Assembly: GCA_017744515.1 (NCBI GenBank)
Contig: JAGIBF010000091.1
Location: 1 to 33,339 of the forward strand
DNA from: Niastella sp.
GTDB taxonomy: Bacteria > Bacteroidota > Bacteroidia > Chitinophagales > Chitinophagaceae
Direction: 5' to 3'
Length of the DNA stretch: 33,339 nucleotides
Positions 16,158 to 24,101 of the stretch are shown one piece after another; the first letter of the stretch is position 1, and each line of letters opens with the position of its first letter. The notes beneath the pieces are model-generated. The model was given only the letters and a program-made list of their open reading frames with translations. It ran no database searches and had not been told where the DNA came from. The translations under genes were made by a program, and so were the position numbers.

Positions 16158-16186
16158 CAAAGTTAATTTTCAACTGCATGCGACAA
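16158..16186 (-). promoter_or_regulatory. Promoter of the two-component pair
   Basis: On the minus strand, TTG (16184-16186) is followed after 18 bases by TAACTTTG (16158-16165). This matches the Bacteroidota -33/-7 consensus TTG-N17-23-TAnnTTTG exactly. The element ends 18 bases before the ATG of the response regulator, giving a leader of roughly 10 bases. Confidence 0.65.
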
Positions 16187-16265
16187 GGGGTGCTCCAATT
16201 ATGAAATTGTTAACAGATAATATACCGCAAGCATTGATTTTCCGTTCTATACAACCAATTGGTAG

Positions 16266-16273
16266 TATTTTTG
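16266..16273 (+). promoter_or_regulatory. -7 promoter element (TAnnTTTG)
   Basis: TATTTTTG matches the -7 consensus and ends 34 bases before the ATG at 16308. No TTG stands at the usual distance upstream. It would make the exported protein gene and the two-component operon divergently transcribed. Confidence 0.4.
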
Positions 16274-16307
16274 CTCTTGTAACTGATGCAGATAGCTTAT
16301 TTATCGT

Positions 16308-18530
16308 ATGAAACCATCTATACTTGTTAGTGCTGTTTTATTGCTGATAGGAAGTGTTGGTCGCGGCCAAACAAGTTCTTCTCCCTACAAGATCGCCATG
16401 CAACGCGTGCTTTGGCACGAAAATATTGATAAACAACAAGTAAGGTTGATTTCCAACATCTCCAGAGTAGTTCCCGACGAGTCGGTAGCCCTGCAGATCA
16501 CCGACGCCCTTGGCCGGGAGGTAGACCAGCTCCAGGAACAACTGGAAACCGATTCCACACTCAGCAGCCAGGGCAAGATCAAGTACTTACGAACTGTAGA
16601 ATCCACGCTACAACAATTCGACAACCATAAAGGCAAAAAAGACTTTCCGGCCGCCGCCGCCCCCGCACTGATAAAAGGCCTTACCGAATCCATCATGCTG
16701 GACAGAAAAGGCGAAAGTGTGGAGCCGGTAGTAGAAGCCAGTGATTATGGGGTCGCCAAAATGCTGGTGGATGGGCTGGCGCCTTTTTCCAATCCCGAGA
16801 ACCCCGGTCTGCGTCCCGCTAAAAACATCCTGATCCGCAAATATTGTGGCTTACATCCCGACGAAATATTGCAGGAACTGCGCAAGAACCCCTACGTTCC
16901 TTTTGCCGACAGCCTGCTTAAAATATCTGCACACCGCAACATTGGGAAATTCTATGATTATGCCCAGGCTAAGGGGCCACTGACCAGCCGTATCAACAGC
17001 CATCCGGATACACTGGTGCGTATGATCGGCCGTATGGCCGGCAGCCGTAACGGACAGATCTATTTTCCCTTTCTCGATAACCTGCTCCGGGGTAAGATCA
17101 CCCTGCAACAGATAGATAGCGTAAAAGACAATGATTTCAATTATTTCAGGCTGCTCGTAAAGACGCGCATCGAGTATGCAGGTCGTTTGTTGCCACCCGT
17201 GCGTGACACGCCAACCGAGCTCAAAGCCCTGACTACGATGTTGCGCAGCAAGGCCCATCAGCTGTTCGTGCGTGAGATCAATGGCCTGCATGATGTAAAT
17301 GATCCAAATGTCAGGTTCAGGAGCCTGCAAAATCTCACACCACAGGAGTTATACTATGTAGCTGTGTTGAGTGAAGATGAGATATATACTTCCAGCTATG
17401 TAAGCGGTGTATACCCCCGTATTTTTCAACGTATGCCCAACCCGCGTGGCGACAGCCTGCTGATGAGTGTGAACGGCGATTACTTCCGCAAGTTCATCAA
17501 GATGGCAGCGGGTTATAATACACTTAATGATTTCCTGGGCACCATGGGTAAGGAAGAAGCCGAAACACTGATGAAGGCATTCGTGATTGGCCTGGAAAGA
17601 AATAAGAATGATCGTGCCGATGACCTCGAAGATGCAGTGGATGTGGCCGACTCCTACAGCAGCATCATGGATAAAAATAAAGAGCTGGCCAGCTTTATCC
17701 TCAACGAAGTGAAATGGAACTACGATAAGAACGTGCAGGATAATAACAAGCGCGGTATCGTGATCTATAAGTTACTGAAGATATTGTTTGAGTCGGCTGA
17801 TACCTCCCGCAAGATGGACCTCTCGGCCATGCTGGGAATTCCTTCTATTTACGGCCAGGATTATGGTCCCCTTGCTGACGACAGTGGCCGGGTGATCCAG
17901 CAGGTGTTTTTCTATGGTGATGAGGATAAAGACGGTCAAAATTCTTACATCAACTTCATGGGCATGTTCCGCAACAAGCCCGAATGGAAAGTAGATGAGC
18001 GCAATCCTGATTGGACCGCTATCCGGTCGGCCAAAGGAAAGCCCGTATACATTTACGCCAATAAGCCGTTGTACAAACCTAATGTGGAAGAAGACCTCGA
18101 TGAGAAGGCACAGATGAAATTGATCGAACACCTCGAAAAGCATAACCTGAAGCCTACAGTCGTAGTGCATAGAGGACATAGTTATCACCTGCCTTATACA
18201 CTTAAGAAATTGTCGCCATACGCCCGTATCGTGGTGTTGGGTTCCTGTGGAGGTTACAACAACCTGAATGAGGTGTTGACCATTTGCCGCGATGCGCACA
18301 TTATCTCTTCCAAGCAGGTGGGCACCAAAACGGTAAATGAGCCTATCCTGGAGGCGATTAACGCCAACCTGGTGGCCGGCAAGAATATCGACTGGATCAC
18401 CATGTGGAAAGAATTGGGTGGTCGCTTTAAGACCGGTCCTGCCAAAGAGAAGTTCGACGACTATATTCCTCCCTATAAAAACCTGGGTGCGATCTTCATC
18501 AAAGCCTACTTCAAAGCCATGGGCGAGTAA
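16308..18530 (+). CDS. Exported protein of unknown family, possible clan-CD-like peptidase domain
   Basis: The 740-residue protein has a signal peptide (residues 1-20, ...LLLIGSVGRGQ) and no further clear TM helix, so it is probably periplasmic. I do not recognise the family. Residues 25-500 look mostly helical. The C-terminal part reads like an alpha/beta fold: strand GKPVYIYANK (about 577-586), helix about 597-612, strand TVVVHRGHSYH (617-627), strand RIVVLGSCGGYNN (640-652), then HIISSKQVGTKTVNEPI. H624 in HRGHS and C647 in GSCGG, each at the end of a strand, resemble the His/Cys dyad of caspase, CHAT and gingipain-like peptidases. The spacing of 23 residues is short for that clan. Peptidase activity is a hypothesis only. 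Confidence 0.75.
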   Translation: MKPSILVSAVLLLIGSVGRGQTSSSPYKIAMQRVLWHENIDKQQVRLISNISRVVPDESVALQITDALGREVDQLQEQLETDSTLSSQGKIKYLRTVESTLQQFDNHKGKKDFPAAAAPALIKGLTESIMLDRKGESVEPVVEASDYGVAKMLVDGLAPFSNPENPGLRPAKNILIRKYCGLHPDEILQELRKNPYVPFADSLLKISAHRNIGKFYDYAQAKGPLTSRINSHPDTLVRMIGRMAGSRNGQIYFPFLDNLLRGKITLQQIDSVKDNDFNYFRLLVKTRIEYAGRLLPPVRDTPTELKALTTMLRSKAHQLFVREINGLHDVNDPNVRFRSLQNLTPQELYYVAVLSEDEIYTSSYVSGVYPRIFQRMPNPRGDSLLMSVNGDYFRKFIKMAAGYNTLNDFLGTMGKEEAETLMKAFVIGLERNKNDRADDLEDAVDVADSYSSIMDKNKELASFILNEVKWNYDKNVQDNNKRGIVIYKLLKILFESADTSRKMDLSAMLGIPSIYGQDYGPLADDSGRVIQQVFFYGDEDKDGQNSYINFMGMFRNKPEWKVDERNPDWTAIRSAKGKPVYIYANKPLYKPNVEEDLDEKAQMKLIEHLEKHNLKPTVVVHRGHSYHLPYTLKKLSPYARIVVLGSCGGYNNLNEVLTICRDAHIISSKQVGTKTVNEPILEAINANLVAGKNIDWITMWKELGGRFKTGPAKEKFDDYIPPYKNLGAIFIKAYFKAMGE

Positions 18531-18551
18531 GTTGCGGGTTCCGGGTTTAGT

Positions 18552-18696
18552 GTTTCGGGTTGCTACGCGATTTTGACTTCAGGATCAGTTTACAGCTTCC
18601 ATTGCGTTAAATTACTGTTACAATTCAGGTAAAACAACATGTATAGCAGGTTGCTACGTCCAAAGAACCCGAAACCTGAAACGCAATACCCGAAAC
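18552..18696. repeat. Inverted and direct short repeats before the ABC exporter
   Basis: GTTTCGGGTT at 18552-18561 is the exact reverse complement of AACCCGAAAC at 18666-18675, and CCCGAAAC recurs at about 18689-18696. GGTTGCTACG occurs at 18558-18567 and 18649-18658. These degenerate GGGTT/AACCC repeats fill the spacer after the exported protein gene. The ABC frame is open through part of it, which makes the long upstream start misleading. Confidence 0.55.
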
Positions 18697-18702
18697 AGTC
18701 GT

Positions 18703-18710
18703 TATCTTTG
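18703..18710 (+). promoter_or_regulatory. -7 promoter element close to the ABC exporter start
   Basis: TATCTTTG matches the -7 consensus and ends 12 bases before the ATG at 18723. A start site about 7 bases downstream would leave a leader of only about 5 bases. This position argues for the ATG at 18723 and against the longer frame from 18639. Confidence 0.55.
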
Positions 18711-18722
18711 CCCGCTTCCATT

Positions 18723-20549
18723 ATGTCAGAAAAAGGTTCAGCCAAGAGGATATTTGATTTTAGTTTGCTTCGCCGGGTATTCCGGTTTGCAGCGCCCTAT
18801 AAAAAGAAGTTCTACATTTCTTTAGGGCTGGCTATCCTGCTGGCTATTCTTTCTCCCGTACGCCCCTGGCTGATACAAATTACCATCAATGACTGGGTGC
18901 CCAAAGGCGCCAACGCACTGGATAAGATCACCAAAGCATCCATTGTAGATGTCGTGATCTGGATTACCCTTATTCAGGTTGGCCTGTTGGTGGTGGAAGT
19001 ATTATTCCGCTTTTATTTCTCTTTCATTACAGCCTGGCTGGGACAAACAGTGGTAAAAGACCTGCGGGTAAAAGTGTACAGGAAGGTATTGGGTCTGAAT
19101 CTTTCGCAGTTCGATACCACACCCATCGGCACCCTCACTACCCGTACCATCAATGATATTGAGGCTATCAACGATGTTTTTGCAGAAGGGCTGATCCCCA
19201 TCATTGCCGACCTGCTTTCTATCATCGCTATCCTGGTGTTCATGTTCTGGGTCGATTGGCGGCTCACGCTGATCAGCCTGGCGCCTTTTCCCTTCCTGAT
19301 CATTGCCACGTACTATTTCAAAGAAAGCGTGAACAAGTCATTTATCCGCGTGCGGAATGCCGTGTCAGCCTTGAATGCTTTTGTACAGGAGCACATTACC
19401 GGTATGGGTATCGTACAGGCTTTTGCTTCAGAAGAAAGACAGCTCAACAAATTCAAGAAGATCAACCGTGAGCACCGCAATGCCAATACCAATGCCATCT
19501 TTGCTTACTCTGTATTTTTTCCACTGGTAGAGATTGTACTGGCAGTGAGCATTGGCCTGATGGTATGGTGGGCTGCCAACCAATCGCTGGCTTTAAAAGA
19601 GTTGCTGAGGGCTGAAGATGCGCAAAGCCTGATCGGTAAAATGATCTCTTTCTATCTCTGCTTAAACCTGCTGTTCCGTCCGCTGCGGGTAATAGCTGAT
19701 AAGTTCAACGTATTACAGATGGGCATGGTGGCCAGTGAGCGTGTGTTCAAGGTGTTGGATAATGACGATTACATTAAAACAGAAGGCGCCTATGCGCCCG
19801 ATCACGTAAAAGGCAAGATCGAATTCGATCATGTGTCTTTTGCCTATGTGGAAGATCGCTATGTGCTGAAAGATATTTCCTTCACTGCCATGCCGGGTGA
19901 AACGATCGCGATCGTGGGACATACAGGCAGTGGCAAAACTTCCATCATCAGCCTGCTGAACCGGCTTTATCATATTCAGAAAGGTACCCTCAGCATCGAC
20001 GATGTAAAGATCGAAGAGTATAAGCTGGATGCTTTGCGTAAAAATATCGGGGTAGTATTGCAGGATGTGTTCCTGTTCTCCGGTTCTGTGCTGGACAACA
20101 TTACCCTGCGCAACTCGGCCATCAGCCGTGAGCAGGTGATTGCCGCCGCCAAAATGATCGACATGCATGACTTCATCATGCAGTTGCCCGGTGGCTACGA
20201 TTACAATGTGATGGAGCGGGGAAGTAGTCTTTCCCTGGGGCAGCGGCAGTTGTTGTCTTTCATCCGGGCCCTTTTATACAATCCTTCCATCCTCATCCTT
20301 GATGAGGCCACCTCTTCAGTAGACACTGAAAGCGAAATGCTCATTCAAAAAGCTATCGATAAGCTCATTGCCGGCCGCACTTCCATTGTCATTGCCCACC
20401 GCCTTTCCACCATCCGCAAAGCCAGCAAGATCATCGTACTCGACAAAGGCGAGATCAAAGAGATCGGCAACCACGAAGAGCTCATGCGCAACCAGGGTTT
20501 CTACTTCAAACTCCACCAGATGCAGTTTGAGAAACAAGGGATTATGTAA
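18723..20549 (+). CDS. ABC exporter, fused membrane and ATPase domains (MsbA/MdlB-like)
   Basis: From ATG 18723 the protein has 608 residues, a normal half-transporter length. The six-helix transmembrane domain covers about 20-340. The ATPase domain has Walker A GHTGSGKT (about 400-407), Q-loop VVLQDVFLF, signature LSLGQRQ, Walker B ILILDEATS, D-loop SSVDTES and H-loop IAHRLST. A homodimer would export lipids, lipid A precursors, drugs or peptides; no partner gene lies nearby, which favours a homodimer. The frame is open to an ATG at 18639, but that extension is encoded by repeat DNA and precedes the -7 element, so I reject it. The substrate cannot be told. Confidence 0.93.
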   Translation: MSEKGSAKRIFDFSLLRRVFRFAAPYKKKFYISLGLAILLAILSPVRPWLIQITINDWVPKGANALDKITKASIVDVVIWITLIQVGLLVVEVLFRFYFSFITAWLGQTVVKDLRVKVYRKVLGLNLSQFDTTPIGTLTTRTINDIEAINDVFAEGLIPIIADLLSIIAILVFMFWVDWRLTLISLAPFPFLIIATYYFKESVNKSFIRVRNAVSALNAFVQEHITGMGIVQAFASEERQLNKFKKINREHRNANTNAIFAYSVFFPLVEIVLAVSIGLMVWWAANQSLALKELLRAEDAQSLIGKMISFYLCLNLLFRPLRVIADKFNVLQMGMVASERVFKVLDNDDYIKTEGAYAPDHVKGKIEFDHVSFAYVEDRYVLKDISFTAMPGETIAIVGHTGSGKTSIISLLNRLYHIQKGTLSIDDVKIEEYKLDALRKNIGVVLQDVFLFSGSVLDNITLRNSAISREQVIAAAKMIDMHDFIMQLPGGYDYNVMERGSSLSLGQRQLLSFIRALLYNPSILILDEATSSVDTESEMLIQKAIDKLIAGRTSIVIAHRLSTIRKASKIIVLDKGEIKEIGNHEELMRNQGFYFKLHQMQFEKQGIM

Positions 20550-20607
20550 GCTTGATCACCCTTCTGAAATTTAACAGAAACGATAAATTATTTAGTAATT
20601 TAGAGTT

Positions 20608-20811
20608 ATGAAACAGTATCAGTCGGATAATGAAGAGCAGAAGAATGTCCTCAAAGAGGATCCTGTTCCATACGGCAATGCTGAAGAGCAGGAGGAAGCA
20701 CGTTTACGGGAAGCTCTCAAAAGAACCGATACTGAAAAGTTCCAATACTTAATGACGCTCATGAAGATGGGCAATACGATGCGTAAAGCCGTCATCCATT
20801 ACAAAAAATAA
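20608..20811 (+). CDS. Small charged protein, possible antitoxin-like partner
   Basis: The 67-residue protein is highly charged (many Glu, Lys and Arg), with no TM segment or signal. Residues 25-65 (NAEEQEEARLREALKRTDTE and then KFQYLMTLMKMGNTMRKAVI) look helical. I recognise no named domain. It ends 14 bases before the nucleotidyltransferase gene, so the two are almost certainly co-transcribed. Small-gene-first order before a minimal nucleotidyltransferase is typical of toxin-antitoxin modules, which suggests an antitoxin or specificity partner (inference). Confidence 0.65.
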   Translation: MKQYQSDNEEQKNVLKEDPVPYGNAEEQEEARLREALKRTDTEKFQYLMTLMKMGNTMRKAVIHYKK

Positions 20812-20825
20812 TGTAGCCTCGAAAG

Positions 20826-21308
20826 ATGGATATCTATTCTGACGCTTTCCTCAGTCTCTGGCATTATCTCAATAAAAATAACGTACGGTACATCATGGTA
20901 GGTGGCTTCGCCACTAACCTACATGGTTTTCAACGATATACAGGAGATATAGACGTATATCTGGAAGATACCCTGGAAAATAGGAAAAAACTCAGGCAAG
21001 CCTTTGTAGACTTGGAATTGGGTGATTTCGAACCACTGGAACGCATGGCTTTTATTCCCGGTTGGGTAGATTTTCAACTGAACAATGGCGTCAAACTTGA
21101 CATTATGACCTCGTTGAAGGGAGTGGATTTGACTTTTGATGAATGTCTTCAAATGGCACCTATAGCTGAAATAGATGGCCTGTTTGTTCCTTTCCTCCAT
21201 ATTAATCACTTGATAAACAATAAGAAAGCTGTAAATCGCCCTAAAGACCAAATAGATGTGATAGAATTGGAGAAAATCAAAGAGATTAGGGAGGATTCTG
21301 ATCAATAA
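20826..21308 (+). CDS. Minimal nucleotidyltransferase-fold protein (DUF6036/AbiEii-like)
   Basis: The 160-residue protein has the Pol-beta-type nucleotidyltransferase pattern. The GG motif lies in YIMVGGFATNLHG (G26-G27), and the metal-binding acidic pair in TGDIDVYL (D41, D43). The third Asp lies in KLDIMTSLKG (D92). The C-terminal half is helical, with the HLINNKKAVNRPKDQIDVIE block seen in DUF6036/AbiEii-type proteins. Catalytic residues are intact. Relatives include MenT/AbiEii-type toxins that modify tRNA or other targets, but also uncharacterised housekeeping-like proteins. It is paired with the small ORF 14 bases upstream. Confidence 0.8.
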   Translation: MDIYSDAFLSLWHYLNKNNVRYIMVGGFATNLHGFQRYTGDIDVYLEDTLENRKKLRQAFVDLELGDFEPLERMAFIPGWVDFQLNNGVKLDIMTSLKGVDLTFDECLQMAPIAEIDGLFVPFLHINHLINNKKAVNRPKDQIDVIELEKIKEIREDSDQ

Positions 21309-21381
21309 CCACTTCATTTACCATTTCCGGCAATTGTTCATAAATACTTCATTCCAACGCTCATTTTTGGTACCCCATCCT

Positions 21382-21389
21382 TATCTTTG
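21382..21389 (+). promoter_or_regulatory. -7 promoter element of the ATP synthase operon
   Basis: TATCTTTG, followed by CGCC, ends 20 bases before the atpB ATG. It matches TAnnTTTG exactly, and the same TATCTTTGCGCC string precedes mfd on the other strand. A TTG lies only 12 bases upstream, shorter than the usual spacing. Confidence 0.55.
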
Positions 21390-21409
21390 CGCCAAATTTC
21401 AGGAACAGT

Positions 21410-22501
21410 ATGGCTTTCAAACGTTTCAAATCCTTATCAGTAGCGGTTTTCAGCCTGTTTTTAGTGCTTTTCTCCGGTTCGGCCATGGCCAATAATGGAG
21501 GAGGTGCTAACGGCAAGTTTGACCCAGGTAAGGAAATGCTGGATCACATTGCAGATGCACACGAATTTCATTTTTTTACCATAAAACATGAAGGTGGTCA
21601 TGATTTTCATGCTACCCTTCCTCTACCTGTCATACTGTATTCTCCCCAAAGAGGCTTAAGCGTATTCATGTCTTCTAAATTCCACCACGGAACAGAGGCG
21701 CATGAAGGCTACAAGCTGGTAGAGAACGCGATCATCCCTGTTAAGGAAGATGGTTCTGTGGACGAGTCTGTAAAAGTGTACGATTTCTCCCTTACCAAGA
21801 ACGTGGTACAAATGCTCCTGGCACTGCTCGTACTGGTCCTGATAATGATCAGAATGGCTAAAAAATACAAGTCTGGTCAGGGCCTTACTTCTGCTCCTAA
21901 AGGCTTGCAAAACGCCGTAGAGCCAGTTATCCTGTTTGTGCGTGACGATGTGGCCAAGCCCAACCTGCACCACAAAGCAGATAAATACATGCCCTATCTG
22001 CTTACCCTGTTCTTTTTTATCCTGATCAATAACCTGTTTGGTTTGCTGCCTGGCAGTGCCAACGTAACCGGTAATATTGCTTTCACAGCTGTTTTAGGAC
22101 TTATTTCCCTGATCGTTATCCTGTTCAGCACCAATTCACATTTCTGGGGTCACATCTTCTGGTATCCTGGTGTGCCAGTGCCGGTAAAGATCCTGATGCT
22201 GCCTGTGGAGCTGATGGGTGTGTTTACCAAGCCTTTTGCCCTCATCGTGCGTTTGTTCGCCAACATGACGGCAGGTCACATCATCATCCTGAGCTTTGTG
22301 AGTCTGATCTTCATCTTCACTGAAATGACAAAGACTGCGGGTATCGCGTTTACGCCGGTATCTATCGCTTTCGCTGTTTTCATTTATATGATCGAGATCC
22401 TGGTGGCATTCATCCAGGCGTACATCTTCACCAACCTGACTGCTGTATTCATCAGCCAGGCCATCGGGGATCATCATTTTGAAGAAGATCCTCATCACTA
22501 A
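21410..22501 (+). CDS. atpB: ATP synthase F0 subunit a
   Basis: The 363-residue protein has an N-terminal signal-like segment (ending GSAMANNGGG) and a His-rich extramembrane stretch (HIADAHEFHFFTIKHEGGHD), which is usual for Bacteroidota subunit a. The membrane core follows, with FILINNLFGLLPGSANVTGN, and the key proton-channel helix LMGVFTKPFALIVRLFANMTAGH containing the essential Arg (in VRLFAN). The last helices include IEILVAFIQAYIFTNLTAVF. It forms the proton half-channels against the c-ring in the inner membrane. It is the first gene of the atpBEFHA run. Confidence 0.96.
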   Translation: MAFKRFKSLSVAVFSLFLVLFSGSAMANNGGGANGKFDPGKEMLDHIADAHEFHFFTIKHEGGHDFHATLPLPVILYSPQRGLSVFMSSKFHHGTEAHEGYKLVENAIIPVKEDGSVDESVKVYDFSLTKNVVQMLLALLVLVLIMIRMAKKYKSGQGLTSAPKGLQNAVEPVILFVRDDVAKPNLHHKADKYMPYLLTLFFFILINNLFGLLPGSANVTGNIAFTAVLGLISLIVILFSTNSHFWGHIFWYPGVPVPVKILMLPVELMGVFTKPFALIVRLFANMTAGHIIILSFVSLIFIFTEMTKTAGIAFTPVSIAFAVFIYMIEILVAFIQAYIFTNLTAVFISQAIGDHHFEEDPHH

Positions 22502-22541
22502 ACCGAATTAAAGTTTCTTTTTAATTATAAAAATCAGAATC

Positions 22542-22796
22542 ATGGATTTAATGAACATCATGTTGGAAGTTTCCGGTAGCTGGTCACACTTTGGTGGTGC
22601 TGTAGGTGCTGGTCTTGCTGCTATTGGCGCAGGTATCGGTATCGGTCAGATCGGTAAAGGTGCTACTGAAGCTATTGCACGTCAGCCGGAAGCTGCAAAC
22701 GACATCCGTGGTGGTATGATCCTGACAGCTGCCTTCGTAGAAGGTGTTGCGCTGTTCGCAGTAATCGCTGGTCTGCTGGCGGTACTGAAAGCATAA
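22542..22796 (+). CDS. atpE: ATP synthase F0 subunit c
   Basis: The 84-residue hairpin protein has two Gly/Ala-rich helices (about 17-40 and 57-82) joined by the polar loop ARQPEAANDIRGG. The ion-binding carboxylate is E67 in AAFVEGVALF. Gly follows it, not the Ser/Thr of sodium-type c subunits, and the first-helix Gln (Q36) is not at the sodium-ligand position. This points to proton coupling. It lies 40 bases after atpB. Confidence 0.96.
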   Translation: MDLMNIMLEVSGSWSHFGGAVGAGLAAIGAGIGIGQIGKGATEAIARQPEAANDIRGGMILTAAFVEGVALFAVIAGLLAVLKA

Positions 22797-22889
22797 TCAT
22801 ACTTTCCCAACTTAGTACTGCACCTGAAGCACAGGGCGGAGGGTGCAGTTCTTCTAAACCTTGCTTAAAAAAGATATAATATTATATAT

Positions 22890-23405
22890 ATGATTTTGTT
22901 AGATTCTTCTTCTGCTTTATTAACGCCAGGTCTTGGTTTCTTTGTTTGGACACTGGTTGCTTTTATCGTTGTATTCCTGTTACTGAAGAAGTTTGCCTGG
23001 AAGCCTATCCTGAAGTCTTTGAAGGACAGGGAAACCGGCATTGCTGAATCACTTGCTTCTGCAGAGAAAGTAAAGGCTGAAATGGCCCAGTTGAAAAGCG
23101 AGAACGAAGCCCTGCTGGCTAAGGCTCGTGAAGAAAGAGCACAGCTGCTGAAAGAAGCCCGTGACACTAAAGACAAGATCATCAACGAAGCTAAAGAACA
23201 AGCTAAAGTTGAAGCCAATAAGATCATTGCAGAAGCACAGGCTGCTATTCAAAACCAGAAGATGGCTGCCATCACCGAAGTGAAGAACCAGGTGGGTACG
23301 CTCGTGATCGAAGTAGCTGAGAAGGTATTGCGTCGTGAGCTGTCTGGCAAAGCCGAGCAGGAGACTTTCATTAAACAACTGACGAACGAAGTAAAGCTTA
23401 ATTAA
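22890..23405 (+). CDS. atpF: ATP synthase F0 subunit b
   Basis: The 171-residue protein has one N-terminal TM helix (about 8-30, GLGFFVWTLVAFIVVFLLLKKFAW) followed by KPILKSLKDRE. A long charged coiled coil then reaches to the end (EKVLRRELSGKAEQETFIKQ). It is the peripheral stalk that links F0 to F1 through delta. The 93-base spacer after atpE is longer than usual; a 96-base spacer with an inverted repeat follows. Confidence 0.95.
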   Translation: MILLDSSSALLTPGLGFFVWTLVAFIVVFLLLKKFAWKPILKSLKDRETGIAESLASAEKVKAEMAQLKSENEALLAKAREERAQLLKEARDTKDKIINEAKEQAKVEANKIIAEAQAAIQNQKMAAITEVKNQVGTLVIEVAEKVLRRELSGKAEQETFIKQLTNEVKLN

Positions 23406-23497
23406 TTTGATAATTTGAAGATGTGCTGATCTGAAAATGATTAGCGGGCTGAGCTGAGGTATTGTCAAATTTTCAAATTATCTAATTCTCAAATTAA
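23402..23497. repeat. Imperfect inverted repeat in the atpF-atpH spacer
   Basis: GATAATTTGAA (23409-23419) is the exact reverse complement of TTCAAATTATC (23472-23482). Outside it, TTAATTTG (23402-23409) matches CAAATTAA (23490-23497), with seven extra bases in the right arm. The left arm overlaps the atpF stop codon. An RNA stem here could modulate relative expression of the two genes or protect the message. The arms are AT-rich, so stability is modest. Confidence 0.6.
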
Positions 23498-23501
23498 TAA
23501 G

Positions 23502-24065
23502 ATGCTTAATCCCCGGTTAGCAGGCAGGTACGCGAAGAGTTTGATTGATCTGGCTATCGAGCGCAATCAACTGGAAACAGTTTATAATGACATGCTTTTT
23601 TTACAATCTGTATGTAAGAAGAGCCGTGAATTTGTAACGCTGTTAAAGAGCCCTGTAATTCCTGCCGACAAGAAAGATGCAATTTTACAAGCTGTTGCAG
23701 GAGGTAAAGTGAGCGAGATCACTGCAGCTTTCAATAAATTACTGGTAAAGAAAGGTCGTGAGGCCGGACTGCCAGAGATCATCACTGCTTTTATCGAGCA
23801 ATACAAGAAGAAAAAAGGTATCCACACTGTAAAGCTGACTACTGCAGTACCGGTAAGTGATGAGCTGAAACAACAGATCATTGCAAAGATCCAACAGCAG
23901 ACTGCTATGCAGAATGTAGACCTGGAAACTGCCGTTAAGGATGAACTGATCGGTGGTTTTGTACTGGAGTTGGGCGATACACTGGTTGATGGCAGCATTG
24001 CCTACGATCTGAACAAGATCAAGGCCCAGTTCATGAACAATGACTTTATCTACAAGATTAGATAA
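23502..24065 (+). CDS. atpH: ATP synthase F1 subunit delta
   Basis: The 187-residue protein matches the OSCP/delta family. The N-terminal part is RLAGRYAKSLIDLAIERNQL, the middle has LLKSPVIPADKKDAIL, and the C-terminal signature region is VKDELIGGFVLELGDTLVDGSI. It joins the b stalk to the top of the alpha3beta3 head. It sits 36 bases upstream of atpA. Confidence 0.95.
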   Translation: MLNPRLAGRYAKSLIDLAIERNQLETVYNDMLFLQSVCKKSREFVTLLKSPVIPADKKDAILQAVAGGKVSEITAAFNKLLVKKGREAGLPEIITAFIEQYKKKKGIHTVKLTTAVPVSDELKQQIIAKIQQQTAMQNVDLETAVKDELIGGFVLELGDTLVDGSIAYDLNKIKAQFMNNDFIYKIR

Positions 24066-24101
24066 GATAATAACAAACAAACAAACTATAAACAGTTAGA
24101 T

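Noticed and set aside
18639..18722. Upstream extension of the ABC exporter
   Set aside because: The 28 extra residues are encoded by intergenic repeat DNA and lie before the -7 element at 18703.
22542..22796. Sodium-type c-ring
   Set aside because: E67 is followed by Gly, not Ser/Thr, and the first-helix Gln is not at the sodium-ligand position when aligned by the RQP loop.
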